Shown here: in pieces, positions 36,520 through 45,406 of the stretch
Layout of the letters: each line of letters opens with the position of its first letter
Numbering within the stretch: the stretch's first letter is position 1
Source of the DNA: AP-15 sp963762575
GTDB taxonomy: Bacteria > Pseudomonadota > Alphaproteobacteria > ATCC43930 > CGMCC-115725
Length of the DNA: 64,000 bases
NCBI GenBank assembly: GCA_963762575.1
Contig: CAVXLL010000002.1
Span: forward strand, 186,001 to 250,000
Reading direction: 5' to 3'
Made by a program: the position numbers and the translations under genes
Notes under the pieces: generated by a model
The model's input: the letters and a program-made list of their open reading frames with translations, nothing else
Databases searched by the model: none
What the model was told of the DNA's origin: nothing

Positions 36520-38925
36520 ATGGCCAAATCGACAGGTCGTTGGGCAAGTGGAGCAGCGCTTGCAGTCTTGAAGCACCGCCTTGCGGAGGCGTTCGGCTTC
36601 GCTCTGTTGCTGGTGTGCCTTTTGCTTTTCCTGTCGCTGTTCACCTATGATCCGCGCGATGGATCGCTGAACACGGCGGTCGACGCGATGCCTCACAATT
36701 TCGTCGGACATGATGGAGCGGTGCTGGCCGACCTCTTGTGGCAGAGTTTTGGGCTCGCATGCTTTTTGATCCCGATTCTCCTGCTTGCCTGGTCGTTTCG
36801 CCTTATGCTGCACCGCCCCCTTCGGTCCGCCTGGACCCGATTGGCGCTCCTTCCGGCGGTTCTTACACTGGGGGCGGTAGCGCTTTCGATCCTCGATCTC
36901 GGAGCGCTCGCTCCGCCGGCGGGCCCTGGCGGCGCCATTGGCTGGGTTATGGAGCGGCTTCTAATGCGCTCCGGCCTTGGCACCGCGGCGTTGCCTATCT
37001 CAATGGTGGCTGCTGCAATTGCCGGCCTCCTGTTGCTGGCTACCATGGGGCTGTCTTTGCGAGATTGGCGTGCGATCGGTGCGGGCGCTGGGCGGGGTGC
37101 TATACGCCTCGCCGAGTTTTCCGGAAGCAGCTCGGCCGAGGCGAATTCCCTCGTTGCTCGGGTTTGGCGCTGCCGCCTGAGATCGCGTCTCGCGCGCACC
37201 CCGGAATCCGATCGCCGCTCTGATGCCCCCGAGGTGCGCTGCCTGCCCGTCACTCCGTTACCCAGCCGGCGCGAACCGCGGCTCAGCCAAGCGCAAACCG
37301 GCTCTCCAGCCGGAGCGCGGGACCGAGGCGGGCTAGTTCGTTTTATCGCACCAAAGGCGGGGCCGTCGGCCCCGGGAAAACGTTCCGAAGGGGAACGTCA
37401 GCCCGCGCTTAACCTCGAACCCGAGCAGCAGCCGATATTGCCCTCACTCGAGCTCCTGGTAAAACCGCCGGCGGCCAAAGCCGAAGCGATCAACGAGGAG
37501 GCTCTCGAAAAAAACGCTCGGCTGCTCGAGACGGTGCTGGAGGATTTCGGCGTCCGCGGTCAGATCGTGCAGGTTCGCCCGGGGCCGGTCGTCACACTCT
37601 ACGAGTTCGAGCCGGCTCCCGGGATCAAGGCGTCGCGGATCATCGGTCTTGCCGACGACATTGCTCGCTCGATGAGCGCCATTTCGGTTCGTGTCGCGGT
37701 CGTTTCGGGCCGAAACGTGATCGGCATCGAGCTTCCCAACCGCAAAGCAGAAACGGTGTTTCTGCGCGAGCTGCTCGATTCGCCGGTTTACGAGGGTCAT
37801 CCCGGACGCCTAGCGCTAATCCTGGGTAAGGACATCTCCGGTGAGCCGGTGCTGGCCGACCTCGCGAAAATGCCGCATCTGTTGATCGCGGGCACCACCG
37901 GGTCCGGCAAATCGGTCGGCATCAACACGATGATCCTGTCGATCCTGTACCGAATGCCGCCCGACCGCTGCAAGTTCATCATGATAGACCCGAAGATGCT
38001 CGAGCTCTCCGTCTATGACGGCATCCCGCACCTTCTCGCGCCAGTCGTCACCGATCCGCGAAAAGCGGTGCTGGCGTTGAAATGGACGGTCCGGGAGATG
38101 GAAAACCGCTATCGCAAGATGTCGAAGCTCGGAGTGCGCAATATCGACGGGTTCAACGCCCGCTTGGCCGATGCGGAGGCCAAGGGTGAGAGCGTGATCC
38201 GGGAGGTGCAGACAGGGTTCGATCCGGAAACGGGTCAGCCGATCTTCGAGCCGCAGCCGTTCGATACCAGCGAATTGCCGCTGATCGTCGTGGTGGTCGA
38301 CGAAATGGCCGATCTGATGATGGTCGCGGGCAAGGAAATCGAGGCGGCGATCCAGCGTCTGGCTCAGATGGCCCGAGCCGCCGGGATCCACCTGATCATG
38401 GCGACGCAACGCCCGTCCGTCGACGTCATCACCGGCACGATCAAAGCGAATTTTCCGACCCGCATCAGCTTTCAGGTGACGTCGAAAATCGACAGCCGCA
38501 CGATCCTCGGCGAGGGCGGTGCCGAGCAGCTTCTAGGCCGGGGCGACCTGCTTTACATGGCGGGCGGCGGGCGTATCACCCGTGTCCACGGCCCGTTCGT
38601 CTCGGACGAAGAGGTCGAGCGGGTCGTCTCGTTCCTGAAAACGCGCGGGATACCGGACTACATCGATGAGATCACCGAGGATGACGATGCTCCGTTGGAT
38701 CCGCTAAATGGAAACGAGGATGGCCAATCGGCCGACAACCTCTATGCCCAGGCGGTGGCGGTGGTGTGTCGAGAGCGCAAAGCTTCGACGAGCTTTGTCC
38801 AACGTCATCTCCAGATCGGCTACAATCGCGCAGCGCGAATCATCGAGCGAATGGAAATCGAAGGCATTATCACTGCCGCCAATCATGTCGGAAAACGCGA
38901 GGTTCTGGCGCGCGGCGGCGAATGA
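36520..38925 (+). CDS. ftsK: DNA translocase FtsK
   Basis: 801 residues. The N-terminal membrane domain has about four helices between 24 and 180 (LLLVCLLLFLSLFTYDP, FLIPILLLAWSF and others). A short linker (about 190-310) follows, then the motor: alpha/beta domains with GPVVTLYEFEPAPGIKASRI, Walker A GTTGSGKSVGIN at about 458, Walker B LIVVVVDEMADLMM and MATQRPSVDVITG. The C-terminal gamma winged helix has SFVQRHLQIGYNRAARIIE. It pumps chromosomal DNA at the septum and activates XerCD at dif. The linker is short, as in many alphaproteobacteria. Confidence 0.96.
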   Translation: MAKSTGRWASGAALAVLKHRLAEAFGFALLLVCLLLFLSLFTYDPRDGSLNTAVDAMPHNFVGHDGAVLADLLWQSFGLACFLIPILLLAWSFRLMLHRPLRSAWTRLALLPAVLTLGAVALSILDLGALAPPAGPGGAIGWVMERLLMRSGLGTAALPISMVAAAIAGLLLLATMGLSLRDWRAIGAGAGRGAIRLAEFSGSSSAEANSLVARVWRCRLRSRLARTPESDRRSDAPEVRCLPVTPLPSRREPRLSQAQTGSPAGARDRGGLVRFIAPKAGPSAPGKRSEGERQPALNLEPEQQPILPSLELLVKPPAAKAEAINEEALEKNARLLETVLEDFGVRGQIVQVRPGPVVTLYEFEPAPGIKASRIIGLADDIARSMSAISVRVAVVSGRNVIGIELPNRKAETVFLRELLDSPVYEGHPGRLALILGKDISGEPVLADLAKMPHLLIAGTTGSGKSVGINTMILSILYRMPPDRCKFIMIDPKMLELSVYDGIPHLLAPVVTDPRKAVLALKWTVREMENRYRKMSKLGVRNIDGFNARLADAEAKGESVIREVQTGFDPETGQPIFEPQPFDTSELPLIVVVVDEMADLMMVAGKEIEAAIQRLAQMARAAGIHLIMATQRPSVDVITGTIKANFPTRISFQVTSKIDSRTILGEGGAEQLLGRGDLLYMAGGGRITRVHGPFVSDEEVERVVSFLKTRGIPDYIDEITEDDDAPLDPLNGNEDGQSADNLYAQAVAVVCRERKASTSFVQRHLQIGYNRAARIIERMEIEGIITAANHVGKREVLARGGE

Positions 38926-38992
38926 CCGCGATTGAACGCAGCGTGCCCGGGGTCATCTACCTATCGATTTAGCATGCAGGAGCGAAGGTGAG

Positions 38993-39700
38993 ATGACCGG
39001 TATCGAGGAGCGCCGAAGGCCCTGGCGGTTCCTCAACGATTCCGTCCCGGTGAACCGCCGCGCCGTGCTCGCGGCTTTTTTTGGATTTGCGGCGGCTCGG
39101 CTCTCGGCGGCAGCCGTTGCCGCTCCACCGCCTCCCGCTGTCGCGCTTACGTCTCAGGATAACGCTGATCTGCAGCGAATTGCTGCTTATCTAGGCAGCA
39201 TTCGCACGATGTATGCCAAGTTTCGGCAAGTTGCCTCGGGTGGCGGTATCGCTACCGGTCAGCTCTGGATGGCGCGACCCGGCCGGATGCGCTTTGAATA
39301 TGATCCGCCCTCGCCAATTCTGCTCCTCGCCGACATGTTTTACGTCTACTATGTCGACAAAGAGCTGATCCAGATGTCCAAAGTCGGGCTGAAGTCGACG
39401 CCCGCTTGGCTTCTTCTCCGTGATCCGATCACCTTTAGCGATCTTATCGTGACCCGCTTCGAGCGAGGGGGGAACACCATAAGGCTGACTGTGGTCGAGA
39501 AGGCCGAGCCGGACAATGGCAGTTTAACGATGGTGTTCAGCGACAACCCGCTCGCATTGCAGCAATGGTCGATCGTGGATCAACAGCGTAAGACTACCAC
39601 GGTTTCACTCTATGATGAGCGATTCGGTGTGGCGCTCGACCCCAAGCTGTTTGTATATCAGGATCCCTATGCCGCCTCGCGCCGCCAAAACGAGCCTTGA
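38993..39700 (+). CDS. lolA: LolA-family outer-membrane lipoprotein carrier-like protein
   Basis: 235 residues, ATG with GAAGGTGAG upstream. An N-terminal twin-Arg-like segment and hydrophobic stretch (NRRAVLAAFFGFAAA) precede the mature part with the LolA pattern: LQRIAAYLGSIRTMYAKFRQ, GQLWMARPGRMRFEYDPPS, LLLADMFYVYYVDKEL, LLLRDPITF and LQQWSIVDQQ. LolA ferries lipoproteins across the periplasm. The ftsK-lolA-xth neighbourhood is common in alphaproteobacteria, here interrupted by an amidotransferase gene. Confidence 0.9.
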   Translation: MTGIEERRRPWRFLNDSVPVNRRAVLAAFFGFAAARLSAAAVAAPPPPAVALTSQDNADLQRIAAYLGSIRTMYAKFRQVASGGGIATGQLWMARPGRMRFEYDPPSPILLLADMFYVYYVDKELIQMSKVGLKSTPAWLLLRDPITFSDLIVTRFERGGNTIRLTVVEKAEPDNGSLTMVFSDNPLALQQWSIVDQQRKTTTVSLYDERFGVALDPKLFVYQDPYAASRRQNEP

Positions 39701-39710
39701 GCTGAGCCCG

Positions 39711-40487
39711 ATGCCCGCCGGTCATTTGCCGATTATCGGTATTCCTACCTGCATGCGTACGGTCAATGAGCGGGTTTTCCACGGGGTCAACGAGAGATAT
39801 CCGAATGCCGTCATCGATGCGACCGGTTGTCTGCCGGTTTTGATCCCGGCGATTGGTTCGAAGGTCGATGTCTGCCTCATGCTCGGCAGGCTCGACGGAT
39901 TGCTGCTGACCGGGAGTCCCTCCAATGTCCATCCGAGTCAATACGGCGGCGAGCCGAGCCACCCGGAGACCCTGCACGATCCGGAGCGCGACGCGACGAC
40001 TTTGCCGCTGATTCGCGAAGCGGTCCGGCGTGACTTGCCGATTCTGGCAATCTGCAGAGGGATCCAGGAGTTGAATGTCGCGCTCGGTGGCACTTTGCAC
40101 CAGCGCGTGCACGAGCTCCCCGGCCGTCTAAATCATCGTTCGCGGAAGGATGCGCCGGATGGCCCTTACGGCCCCGCGCATAGTGTGACGCTGAGCTCCG
40201 GTGGGCTCTTGGCGTCACTCGCCGGCACAACTGAAGTGATGGTGAATTCACTGCACTCCCAAGGAATCGATCGTGCCGGACCTATGCTTCGTGTCGAAGC
40301 GGTTGCGCCTGACGGTCAAATTGAAGCGGTAAGCCTGCCCGAGGCCCAGTTTGTCGTCGGCGTGCAATGGCACCCCGAGTACAGGGTGCTTGAGAACCCA
40401 CTGTCGAGGGCATTATTTTCGATGTTTGCTCAGGCGTGCCATGGTACATCCTACTCGGGAGTTGTCGTCGCGACGCGCGCGGCATGA
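39711..40487 (+). CDS. Gamma-glutamyl-gamma-aminobutyrate hydrolase-family amidotransferase
   Basis: 258 residues from the ATG at 39711, 10 bp after lolA; an in-frame ATG at 39669 would overlap lolA. It belongs to the peptidase C26/PuuD class I glutamine amidotransferase-like family. PIIGIPTCMR is the start, GLLLTGSPSNVHPSQY the glycine loop, the nucleophile Cys is in PILAICRGIQELNVALGGTL, MVNSLHSQGID follows, and the His/Glu are in GVQWHPEY. Substrates in the family include gamma-glutamyl-GABA and related gamma-glutamyl amides. No other putrescine genes are nearby, so the substrate is open. Confidence 0.9.
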   Translation: MPAGHLPIIGIPTCMRTVNERVFHGVNERYPNAVIDATGCLPVLIPAIGSKVDVCLMLGRLDGLLLTGSPSNVHPSQYGGEPSHPETLHDPERDATTLPLIREAVRRDLPILAICRGIQELNVALGGTLHQRVHELPGRLNHRSRKDAPDGPYGPAHSVTLSSGGLLASLAGTTEVMVNSLHSQGIDRAGPMLRVEAVAPDGQIEAVSLPEAQFVVGVQWHPEYRVLENPLSRALFSMFAQACHGTSYSGVVVATRAA

Positions 40488-40598
40488 GAGAGATTGGACT
40501 TAGTTCCGCCGTTCGCATGCATTCTCGCTATTTCCGATATGCAGAAATGCAAGTTTGTTTTTATTCGGCTGCACCCCATCTGCATCACTCGGAAGCGG

Positions 40599-40618
40599 AG
40601 AGAGTTACCAAACTCTCT
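40599..40618 (+). terminator. Short stem-loop after the amidotransferase gene
   Basis: AGAGAGTT / AACTCTCT, an 8-bp stem with an ACCA loop followed by TT, 112 bp after the stop codon in a less GC-rich stretch. It is a weak terminator candidate. Confidence 0.4.
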
Positions 40619-40676
40619 TTAGAACGGTCCCGTATCCCCTGCGGGCCCGATTTCCCCCAAACGCTTCTGACATGCA

Positions 40677-40707
40677 GGCGCCCGGTCTTCCCCCCCGACC
40701 GGGCGCC
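40677..40707 (+). terminator. Strong intrinsic terminator upstream of xth
   Basis: Perfect 11-bp stem GGCGCCCGGTC / GACCGGGCGCC with a 9-nt C-rich loop, then GATGTTTTTG. It should end the ftsK-lolA-amidotransferase transcript 52 bp before the xth start. Confidence 0.8.
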
Positions 40708-40758
40708 GATGTTTTTGGGGATCCACTCACTCCGCGAGCACCAACAGGCGGTAGCCTC

Positions 40759-41556
40759 GTGAGGTGGCGCGTGGCGAGTTGGAACATCAACTCGATCCGG
40801 ATGCGCGTCGATAACGTCCGGCAGCTCGTAGCGGAATGGGCGCCGGACGTTCTATGCCTGCAGGAAACCAAAACTCCCGACGAGCGCTTTCCGCGCGAGA
40901 TGTTCGAGGCCCTCGGCTATCGCCATATGCTGGTTCACGGGATGAAGGGGTATAACGGCGTGGCCATTCTGTCGCGCGCGCCGTTCGCATCAGCTGGGAC
41001 TAAAGCCTGGTGCAACCGCTCCGATTGCCGGCATGCCGTTGTCGAGCTGCCCGGCGGCATCGAGCTCCATAACATCTATGTTCCGGCGGGCGGCGATGTT
41101 CCGGATCCCGAAACCAATCCCAAATTCGCCCATAAGCTGCGGTTTCTTGACGAGCTTACGGATTGGTTCAGGACAGAGCGGCAGAACAGCTGTACCATGA
41201 TCGCGGTTGGCGATCTCAACATTGCGCCATTAGAGACAGACGTGTGGTCACACAAGCAGCTCCTGACGGTAGTCAGCCACACCCCCCTAGAGGTCGAGCG
41301 GCTCGGACGATTGCAGCAAGCGGGCGCTTTTGTCGACGCGGTGCGGCATTTCGTGCCGCCGCAGGAGCGTCTGTACACGTGGTGGAGCTACCGCGCCCGT
41401 GACTGGTCGGCTTCAAATCGTGGACGCCGCCTCGATCATATCTGGGTGAGTTCGTCCCTCGTTGCCGCGCTCGGCGAAGCGCGGGTGCACCGTGACAGTC
41501 GCGGTTGGAGCAAGGCGTCGGACCATGTCCCTGTCATGGTGACGATTGGTGCATGA
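40759..41556 (+). CDS. xth: Exodeoxyribonuclease III
   Basis: 265 residues from the GTG at 40759. The frame extends upstream, but that part lies across the terminator and is not conserved in character. AP endonuclease/3' exonuclease of the EEP fold: VASWNINSIRMRV, DVLCLQETKTPDERFP (catalytic Glu), GYNGVAILSR, the active-site TMIAVGDLNIAPLETDVW, and the C-terminal RRLDHIWVSSSL and KASDHVPVM (Asp-His). It functions in base-excision repair. Its 3' end overlaps the convergent methyltransferase gene by 23 bp. Confidence 0.95.
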   Translation: MRWRVASWNINSIRMRVDNVRQLVAEWAPDVLCLQETKTPDERFPREMFEALGYRHMLVHGMKGYNGVAILSRAPFASAGTKAWCNRSDCRHAVVELPGGIELHNIYVPAGGDVPDPETNPKFAHKLRFLDELTDWFRTERQNSCTMIAVGDLNIAPLETDVWSHKQLLTVVSHTPLEVERLGRLQQAGAFVDAVRHFVPPQERLYTWWSYRARDWSASNRGRRLDHIWVSSSLVAALGEARVHRDSRGWSKASDHVPVMVTIGA

Positions 41557-42040
41557 CACGCCGGTATAGATTATATCGGCCGGGCTGGATCCCGCCCGGC
41601 AGCGGAAGAGCGCTCAATTGGTCGGCAGTTATGGCTGGTTCGCTGACCAGCACTCCGTTCCGCCGCAGAAGTGGGACGATCAGCGGGGTAAGGCGGTCGG
41701 CAAGCGCCTTGCTCGCCGCGATCTCTCCGTTCCCGGGGTCAAGATGAGCGAGCACCACGCGGTCCGCAAGTCGGGCGCGGACGGCTGGCAGAGTTTCGCG
41801 CATATCGCCGAGCAAGAGGAATTGGGACGGCGGAAGGCAATCGGGATGGGCTGCGACGGTGCGCTCGCAGACATAGATCTTGCGATGCGGGAAAAGCTCC
41901 CGAAGATGATCGTAGGTCCGGCCGTTGCCGAGGCCGAGCTCGAGCACTTCACCGTCCAGACCGCCAACCAGATCGGCGGCCAATTCGAGGCAAGCGCGCT
42001 GCGCCTCGAGCCGACGAATGAAGCTGTCCAGCCGGCTCAC
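41534..42040 (-). CDS. Class I SAM-dependent methyltransferase-like protein
   Basis: 168 residues, GTG start. Rossmann-type motif I is ELGLGNGRTYDHLRELFP, with IYVCERTVAAHPDCLP and AHLDPGNGEIAASKALADRL. It is short for the fold, so the substrate domain is minimal and the substrate unknown. It lies 5 bp downstream of the cyclic-nucleotide-binding gene on the same strand, and the pair is likely one operon. Confidence 0.75.
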   Translation of the reverse strand: MSRLDSFIRRLEAQRACLELAADLVGGLDGEVLELGLGNGRTYDHLRELFPHRKIYVCERTVAAHPDCLPPSQFLLLGDMRETLPAVRARLADRVVLAHLDPGNGEIAASKALADRLTPLIVPLLRRNGVLVSEPAITADQLSALPLPGGIQPGRYNLYRRVMHQSSP

Positions 42041-42045
42041 GGGTA

Positions 42046-42528
42046 TTATGCGGCAAGGCCCGCTGTCTCGCGTAACCGCTTCACTTCGGCAAGAGCGGCG
42101 CGCAACTGATTGTTGGTCGATTCCACTCGGTGCGCCAGCTCCTGCATGATCGATACGGCCATATTCGGAAATTCGCGCACCATTCGCATGAACGGCTCTT
42201 TCGAGATGCGCAGCGCGATAACGCGGTCTTTGGCGCGGACCGTCGCCGCGCGGGGCACATTCCCGAGTATGCCCATTTCACCGACGATCTCATTGATGCC
42301 GAGCGTTGCTACGATCACCGATCCGGCCGGCGTTTCGAGGATGACCTCGGCTTGGCCATCGATGATCAGATACGCCGCATCAGCCGCATCTCCTTGCCGC
42401 ATCAGATTTTTACCTGGGTCGAAACCGACCCGCTCGCTCACGAAAGCCAGGAGCTTTAGCTTTGAGGGTTCGATCTCGGCAAAGAACGGGACGCGTCGGA
42501 GCAATTCGAATTCCTGCTTGAGGCTCAT
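42046..42528 (-). CDS. Cyclic-nucleotide-binding domain protein without HTH
   Basis: 160 residues. A Crp/Fnr-type cNMP-binding domain fills residues 10-130: FFAEIEPSKLKLLAFVSERV, GDAADAAYLIIDGQAEVIL and the phosphate-binding-cassette-like GINEIVGEMGILGNVPRAATV. The C-terminal helix (about 130-155) is a coiled-coil-like segment with no helix-turn-helix, so it is not a classical transcription factor. It may act as a partner or sensor module. It is first in a two-gene operon with the methyltransferase. A class III cyclase remnant is present elsewhere in the window, but no link is shown. Confidence 0.85.
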   Translation of the reverse strand: MSLKQEFELLRRVPFFAEIEPSKLKLLAFVSERVGFDPGKNLMRQGDAADAAYLIIDGQAEVILETPAGSVIVATLGINEIVGEMGILGNVPRAATVRAKDRVIALRISKEPFMRMVREFPNMAVSIMQELAHRVESTNNQLRAALAEVKRLRETAGLAA

Positions 42529-42710
42529 TTCCTCCCTCCTCGGGCTCGTTTCGGCATTGTTTCCGTCATTCGGCCGCCACCGGCAAGAACATCAGCTAAA
42601 CCGTTGTCTCGCCGCAGACACGGTAAATAGGCGAGCTCCAGCACAGATCGAGGCGCGTTTCGCGAACACGCACGCACGCCGCAAAAGGGCTGAGGACCTC
42701 CGCCACTCGG

Positions 42711-42747
42711 TTCATCATCATCGCGTTCATCATCATCGCGTTCATCA
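42711..42747. repeat. 15-bp tandem repeat, about 2.5 copies
   Basis: The unit TTCATCATCATCGCG starts at 42711 and 42726, with a partial third copy at 42741. It lies in the non-coding leader upstream of the glycosyltransferase start at 42788. It is probably a slippage product with no assigned role. Confidence 0.7.
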
Positions 42748-42787
42748 AAAGATCATTTCGCGATCAAGGCGCTTGTGCAATAGTCGG

Positions 42788-44042
42788 ATGGTCGACTATG
42801 AGAGAGAACCCTGTGTGACCGCTCGCCGTCACCACAAACGGGTGCTTGTCTACAGCCACGACAGCTTCGGACTAGGCCATTTGAGGCGTTGTCGGGCCAT
42901 TGCAAACTCGCTGGTCGACGCCGACCCCGCGGTCTCGATCTTGATCCTCTCCGGATCGCCGATCATAGGCAGCTTCGATTTCCGTTCGCGAGTAGATTTT
43001 GTGCGCGTGCCGGGCGTGATCAAGCTCCGAAACGGCGAGTATGTCTCGCTCAATCTGCACATTGACATCGACGACACGCTGGCGATGCGCTCGTCTATAA
43101 TTCGACACACAGCAGACATCTTTGATCCCGACCTGCTGATCGTCGACAAGGAGCCCTTGGGACTACGCGGCGAAGTTCGCGATACCCTCGATTTGCTGCA
43201 GAGGCGTGGAACTGCCCTGATCTTGGGGCTGCGTGACGTAATGGATGATCCCGAAGCGCTCGAGAGCGAGTGGGAACGCAAACAGGCGGTTCCGGCCCTG
43301 GAGGAGTATTATGACGAGATCTGGGTCTATGGCCTGCCGCAGGTTTGTGACCCGCTGGCGGGCCTTCCGGTGCCAATAAGCGTCCGCGAGCGTATGATTT
43401 ATACCGGGTATTTGCGGCGCACCGCCAGCGAGCTGCAGCTGACACCGGAGGTCTTGAGCATCATTGATAAAGATTTCCTGCTAGTTACCCCGGGCGGCGG
43501 CGGGGATGGCGAGGCTTTGATCGATTTGGTGCTGTCGGCCTACGAATACGACCGGGCGATTCCTTATCCTGCCCTTCTCGTTTTCGGTCCCTTTATGCTG
43601 CCGGAACAGCGAGCGGTTTTCGCCGGCCGAGCGGCCAGAACTCGAAAACGTACGGGCGATCACGTTCAACGCCCGGCTCGAAAGTCTGATGGCGCGTGCG
43701 GCCGGCGTCGTCGCGATGGGCGGCTACAACACGTTTTGCGAGATCCTGTCTTTCGACAAGCGTGCGCTGATCATCCCGAGGACGGCGCCTCGCTTGGAGC
43801 AGTTCATCAGAACCAAACGCGCCGCCGAGCTTGGCCTGTTGGCGATGCTATCGGAGGATCAGGGGCGCGATTCTCATAAAATGGCTGCCGCCCTTCGTCG
43901 CCTCCCGCGGCAACCACCCCCTTCGGTCGTTCGCGTTCCTGGCCTGCTTGACGGCATGCCCGAGATCAATCGGTTGGCCCGGTGGTGGCTCGACCAGGGG
44001 CGGGCCGGTTGTTTTGCGGCACGCGCGCGGTACGGAACCTGA
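42788..44042 (+). pseudogene. Glycosyltransferase (MurG/COG4671-like), frameshifted
   Basis: The start MVDYEREPCVTARRHHKRV leads to VYSHDSFGLGHLRRCRAIAN, LILSGSPIIGSFDFRSRV, the donor-domain motif LLVTPGGGGDGEALIDL and, in the next frame, VRAITFNARLESLMARAAG and VVAMGGYNTFCEILSF. A single extra A near 43640 separates the frames; without it the protein would have 417 residues. This GT-B family is recognised by the GLGH-RR start and the GGYNT acceptor loop. A paralogue of the same family is at 46504, so the function may be backed up. As written, the product loses its C-terminal nucleotide-sugar-binding end. Confidence 0.8.
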
Positions 44043-44044
44043 GT

Positions 44045-45406
44045 GTGGTGGCATCCCCAAGGACAACAGGACGCGTCGCCTTCGTCCTTAAAGGGTATCC
44101 GCGGCTTTCGGAAACCTTCATCGCCCAGGAGATTTTGGCTCTGGAGCGGCTCGGGCTTGAAATCCTGATCGTTTCTCTGCGCCATCCGACGGACCGCACG
44201 ACCCATCCCATCCATCGCCAAATTAGTGCGGCGCTGCTCTACCTCCCCGAATACCTGCATCGGGAACTCGTCCGGGTTTGGCGAGGCTGGCTGCGGTCTC
44301 GCAGACGCCCGGGATACCCCGCGGCGCGAGCGGCCTGGCTGTCCGACCTCCGACGCGATCTGACCCCGAACCGCATTCGCCGCTTCGGTCAGGCGTTGGT
44401 GTTGGCGGCCGAGCTGCCGCACGACATCGATCATATTCACGCACATTTTCTGCATACGCCCAGCTGTGTCGCCCGTTATACCGCGCTATTGAAGGGCCTT
44501 GGGTGGACAGTTTCGGCGCACGCCCGAGATATCTGGACTTTGCCGGAATGGGAGAAGCGCACAAAGCTGGCGGAAGCGGATTGGATCGCGACCTGCACCG
44601 AGATGGCGCGCCGTCACCTCGCGGGCCTGACATCGCGGCCGGATTCCGTATGGCTATGCTACCATGGCCTCAACCTTGAACGTTTCGAGGCGCCGCTGCC
44701 GCATTCAAACGGGCGCAACGGCAGCGACCCACACCAGCCGGTTCTCATTCTCTCGGTCGGCCGGTTGGTCGCAAAAAAAGGCTATGACGACCTGCTCAAA
44801 GCGCTTGCGCTTCTCCCTGCCGACCTTCAGTGGCGCTTTGTTCATATCGGCGGAGGCGCGCTCGCTGCGGCGCTGAGGTTCCAGGCGGAGCGACTCGGCC
44901 TATCGCACCGGATAGAGTGGCGAGGCGCCATGGCCCAACCGGACGTGCTCGCCGCATATCGCGAGGCCGATCTCTTCGTGCTCGCCTCCAAAGTTGCGAA
45001 GGACGGCGACCGGGATGGCCTTCCTAACGTGCTGATCGAGGCGCAAAGTCAGCGGCTCGCCTGCGTTTCGACCAGCGTTTCGGCAATCCCAGAATTGATC
45101 GAGCAAGATGTGAGCGGACTGCTGGTTCTGCCGGGCAACCCAATCGCACTCGCCGAAGCCCTGGAATGCCTGATCCGTGACCCTGAAGAGCGCGCTCGGC
45201 TTGGCGCGGCCGGCGAACACCGCGTGCGTCGGCTTTTTTCGATGGAGGCCGGAATCGATTTACTGGCAATGCGTTTTGGGCTCGCTTCAGCCTCCCGCTG
45301 GGTAAGCGATCCCAGTAAACCTGCCCTCCCGTCCCCGGGGGAAGTTTTTGGCAGGCAGCAGAACGCAGCTCAAATGGAATGCGTATCGCCTTTTACGCCC
45401 CGCTGA
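44045..45406 (+). CDS. GT4-family glycosyltransferase
   Basis: About 453 residues from GTG 44045 (GTG 44048 is equally possible), 2 bp after the preceding stop; a longer start would overlap that gene. It is a GT-B fold enzyme: GYPRLSETFIAQEILALE at the start, DHIHAHFLHTPSCVARY, VSAHARDIWTL, the GT4 donor site LSVGRLVAKKGYDDLLKAL, and the E-x7-E region in DRDGLPNVLIEAQSQRL. It resembles colanic-acid/WcaL-type transferases. The last 28 bp overlap the next transferase gene. Its acceptor is unknown; the cluster suggests a surface or secreted glycan. Confidence 0.88.
   Translation: MVASPRTTGRVAFVLKGYPRLSETFIAQEILALERLGLEILIVSLRHPTDRTTHPIHRQISAALLYLPEYLHRELVRVWRGWLRSRRRPGYPAARAAWLSDLRRDLTPNRIRRFGQALVLAAELPHDIDHIHAHFLHTPSCVARYTALLKGLGWTVSAHARDIWTLPEWEKRTKLAEADWIATCTEMARRHLAGLTSRPDSVWLCYHGLNLERFEAPLPHSNGRNGSDPHQPVLILSVGRLVAKKGYDDLLKALALLPADLQWRFVHIGGGALAAALRFQAERLGLSHRIEWRGAMAQPDVLAAYREADLFVLASKVAKDGDRDGLPNVLIEAQSQRLACVSTSVSAIPELIEQDVSGLLVLPGNPIALAEALECLIRDPEERARLGAAGEHRVRRLFSMEAGIDLLAMRFGLASASRWVSDPSKPALPSPGEVFGRQQNAAQMECVSPFTPR

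Noticed and set aside
42711..42747. Tandem 15-bp units considered as a CRISPR or iteron array
   Set aside because: Only about 2.5 contiguous copies with no spacers, no cas genes and no replication gene nearby. No CRISPR array was seen anywhere in the window.
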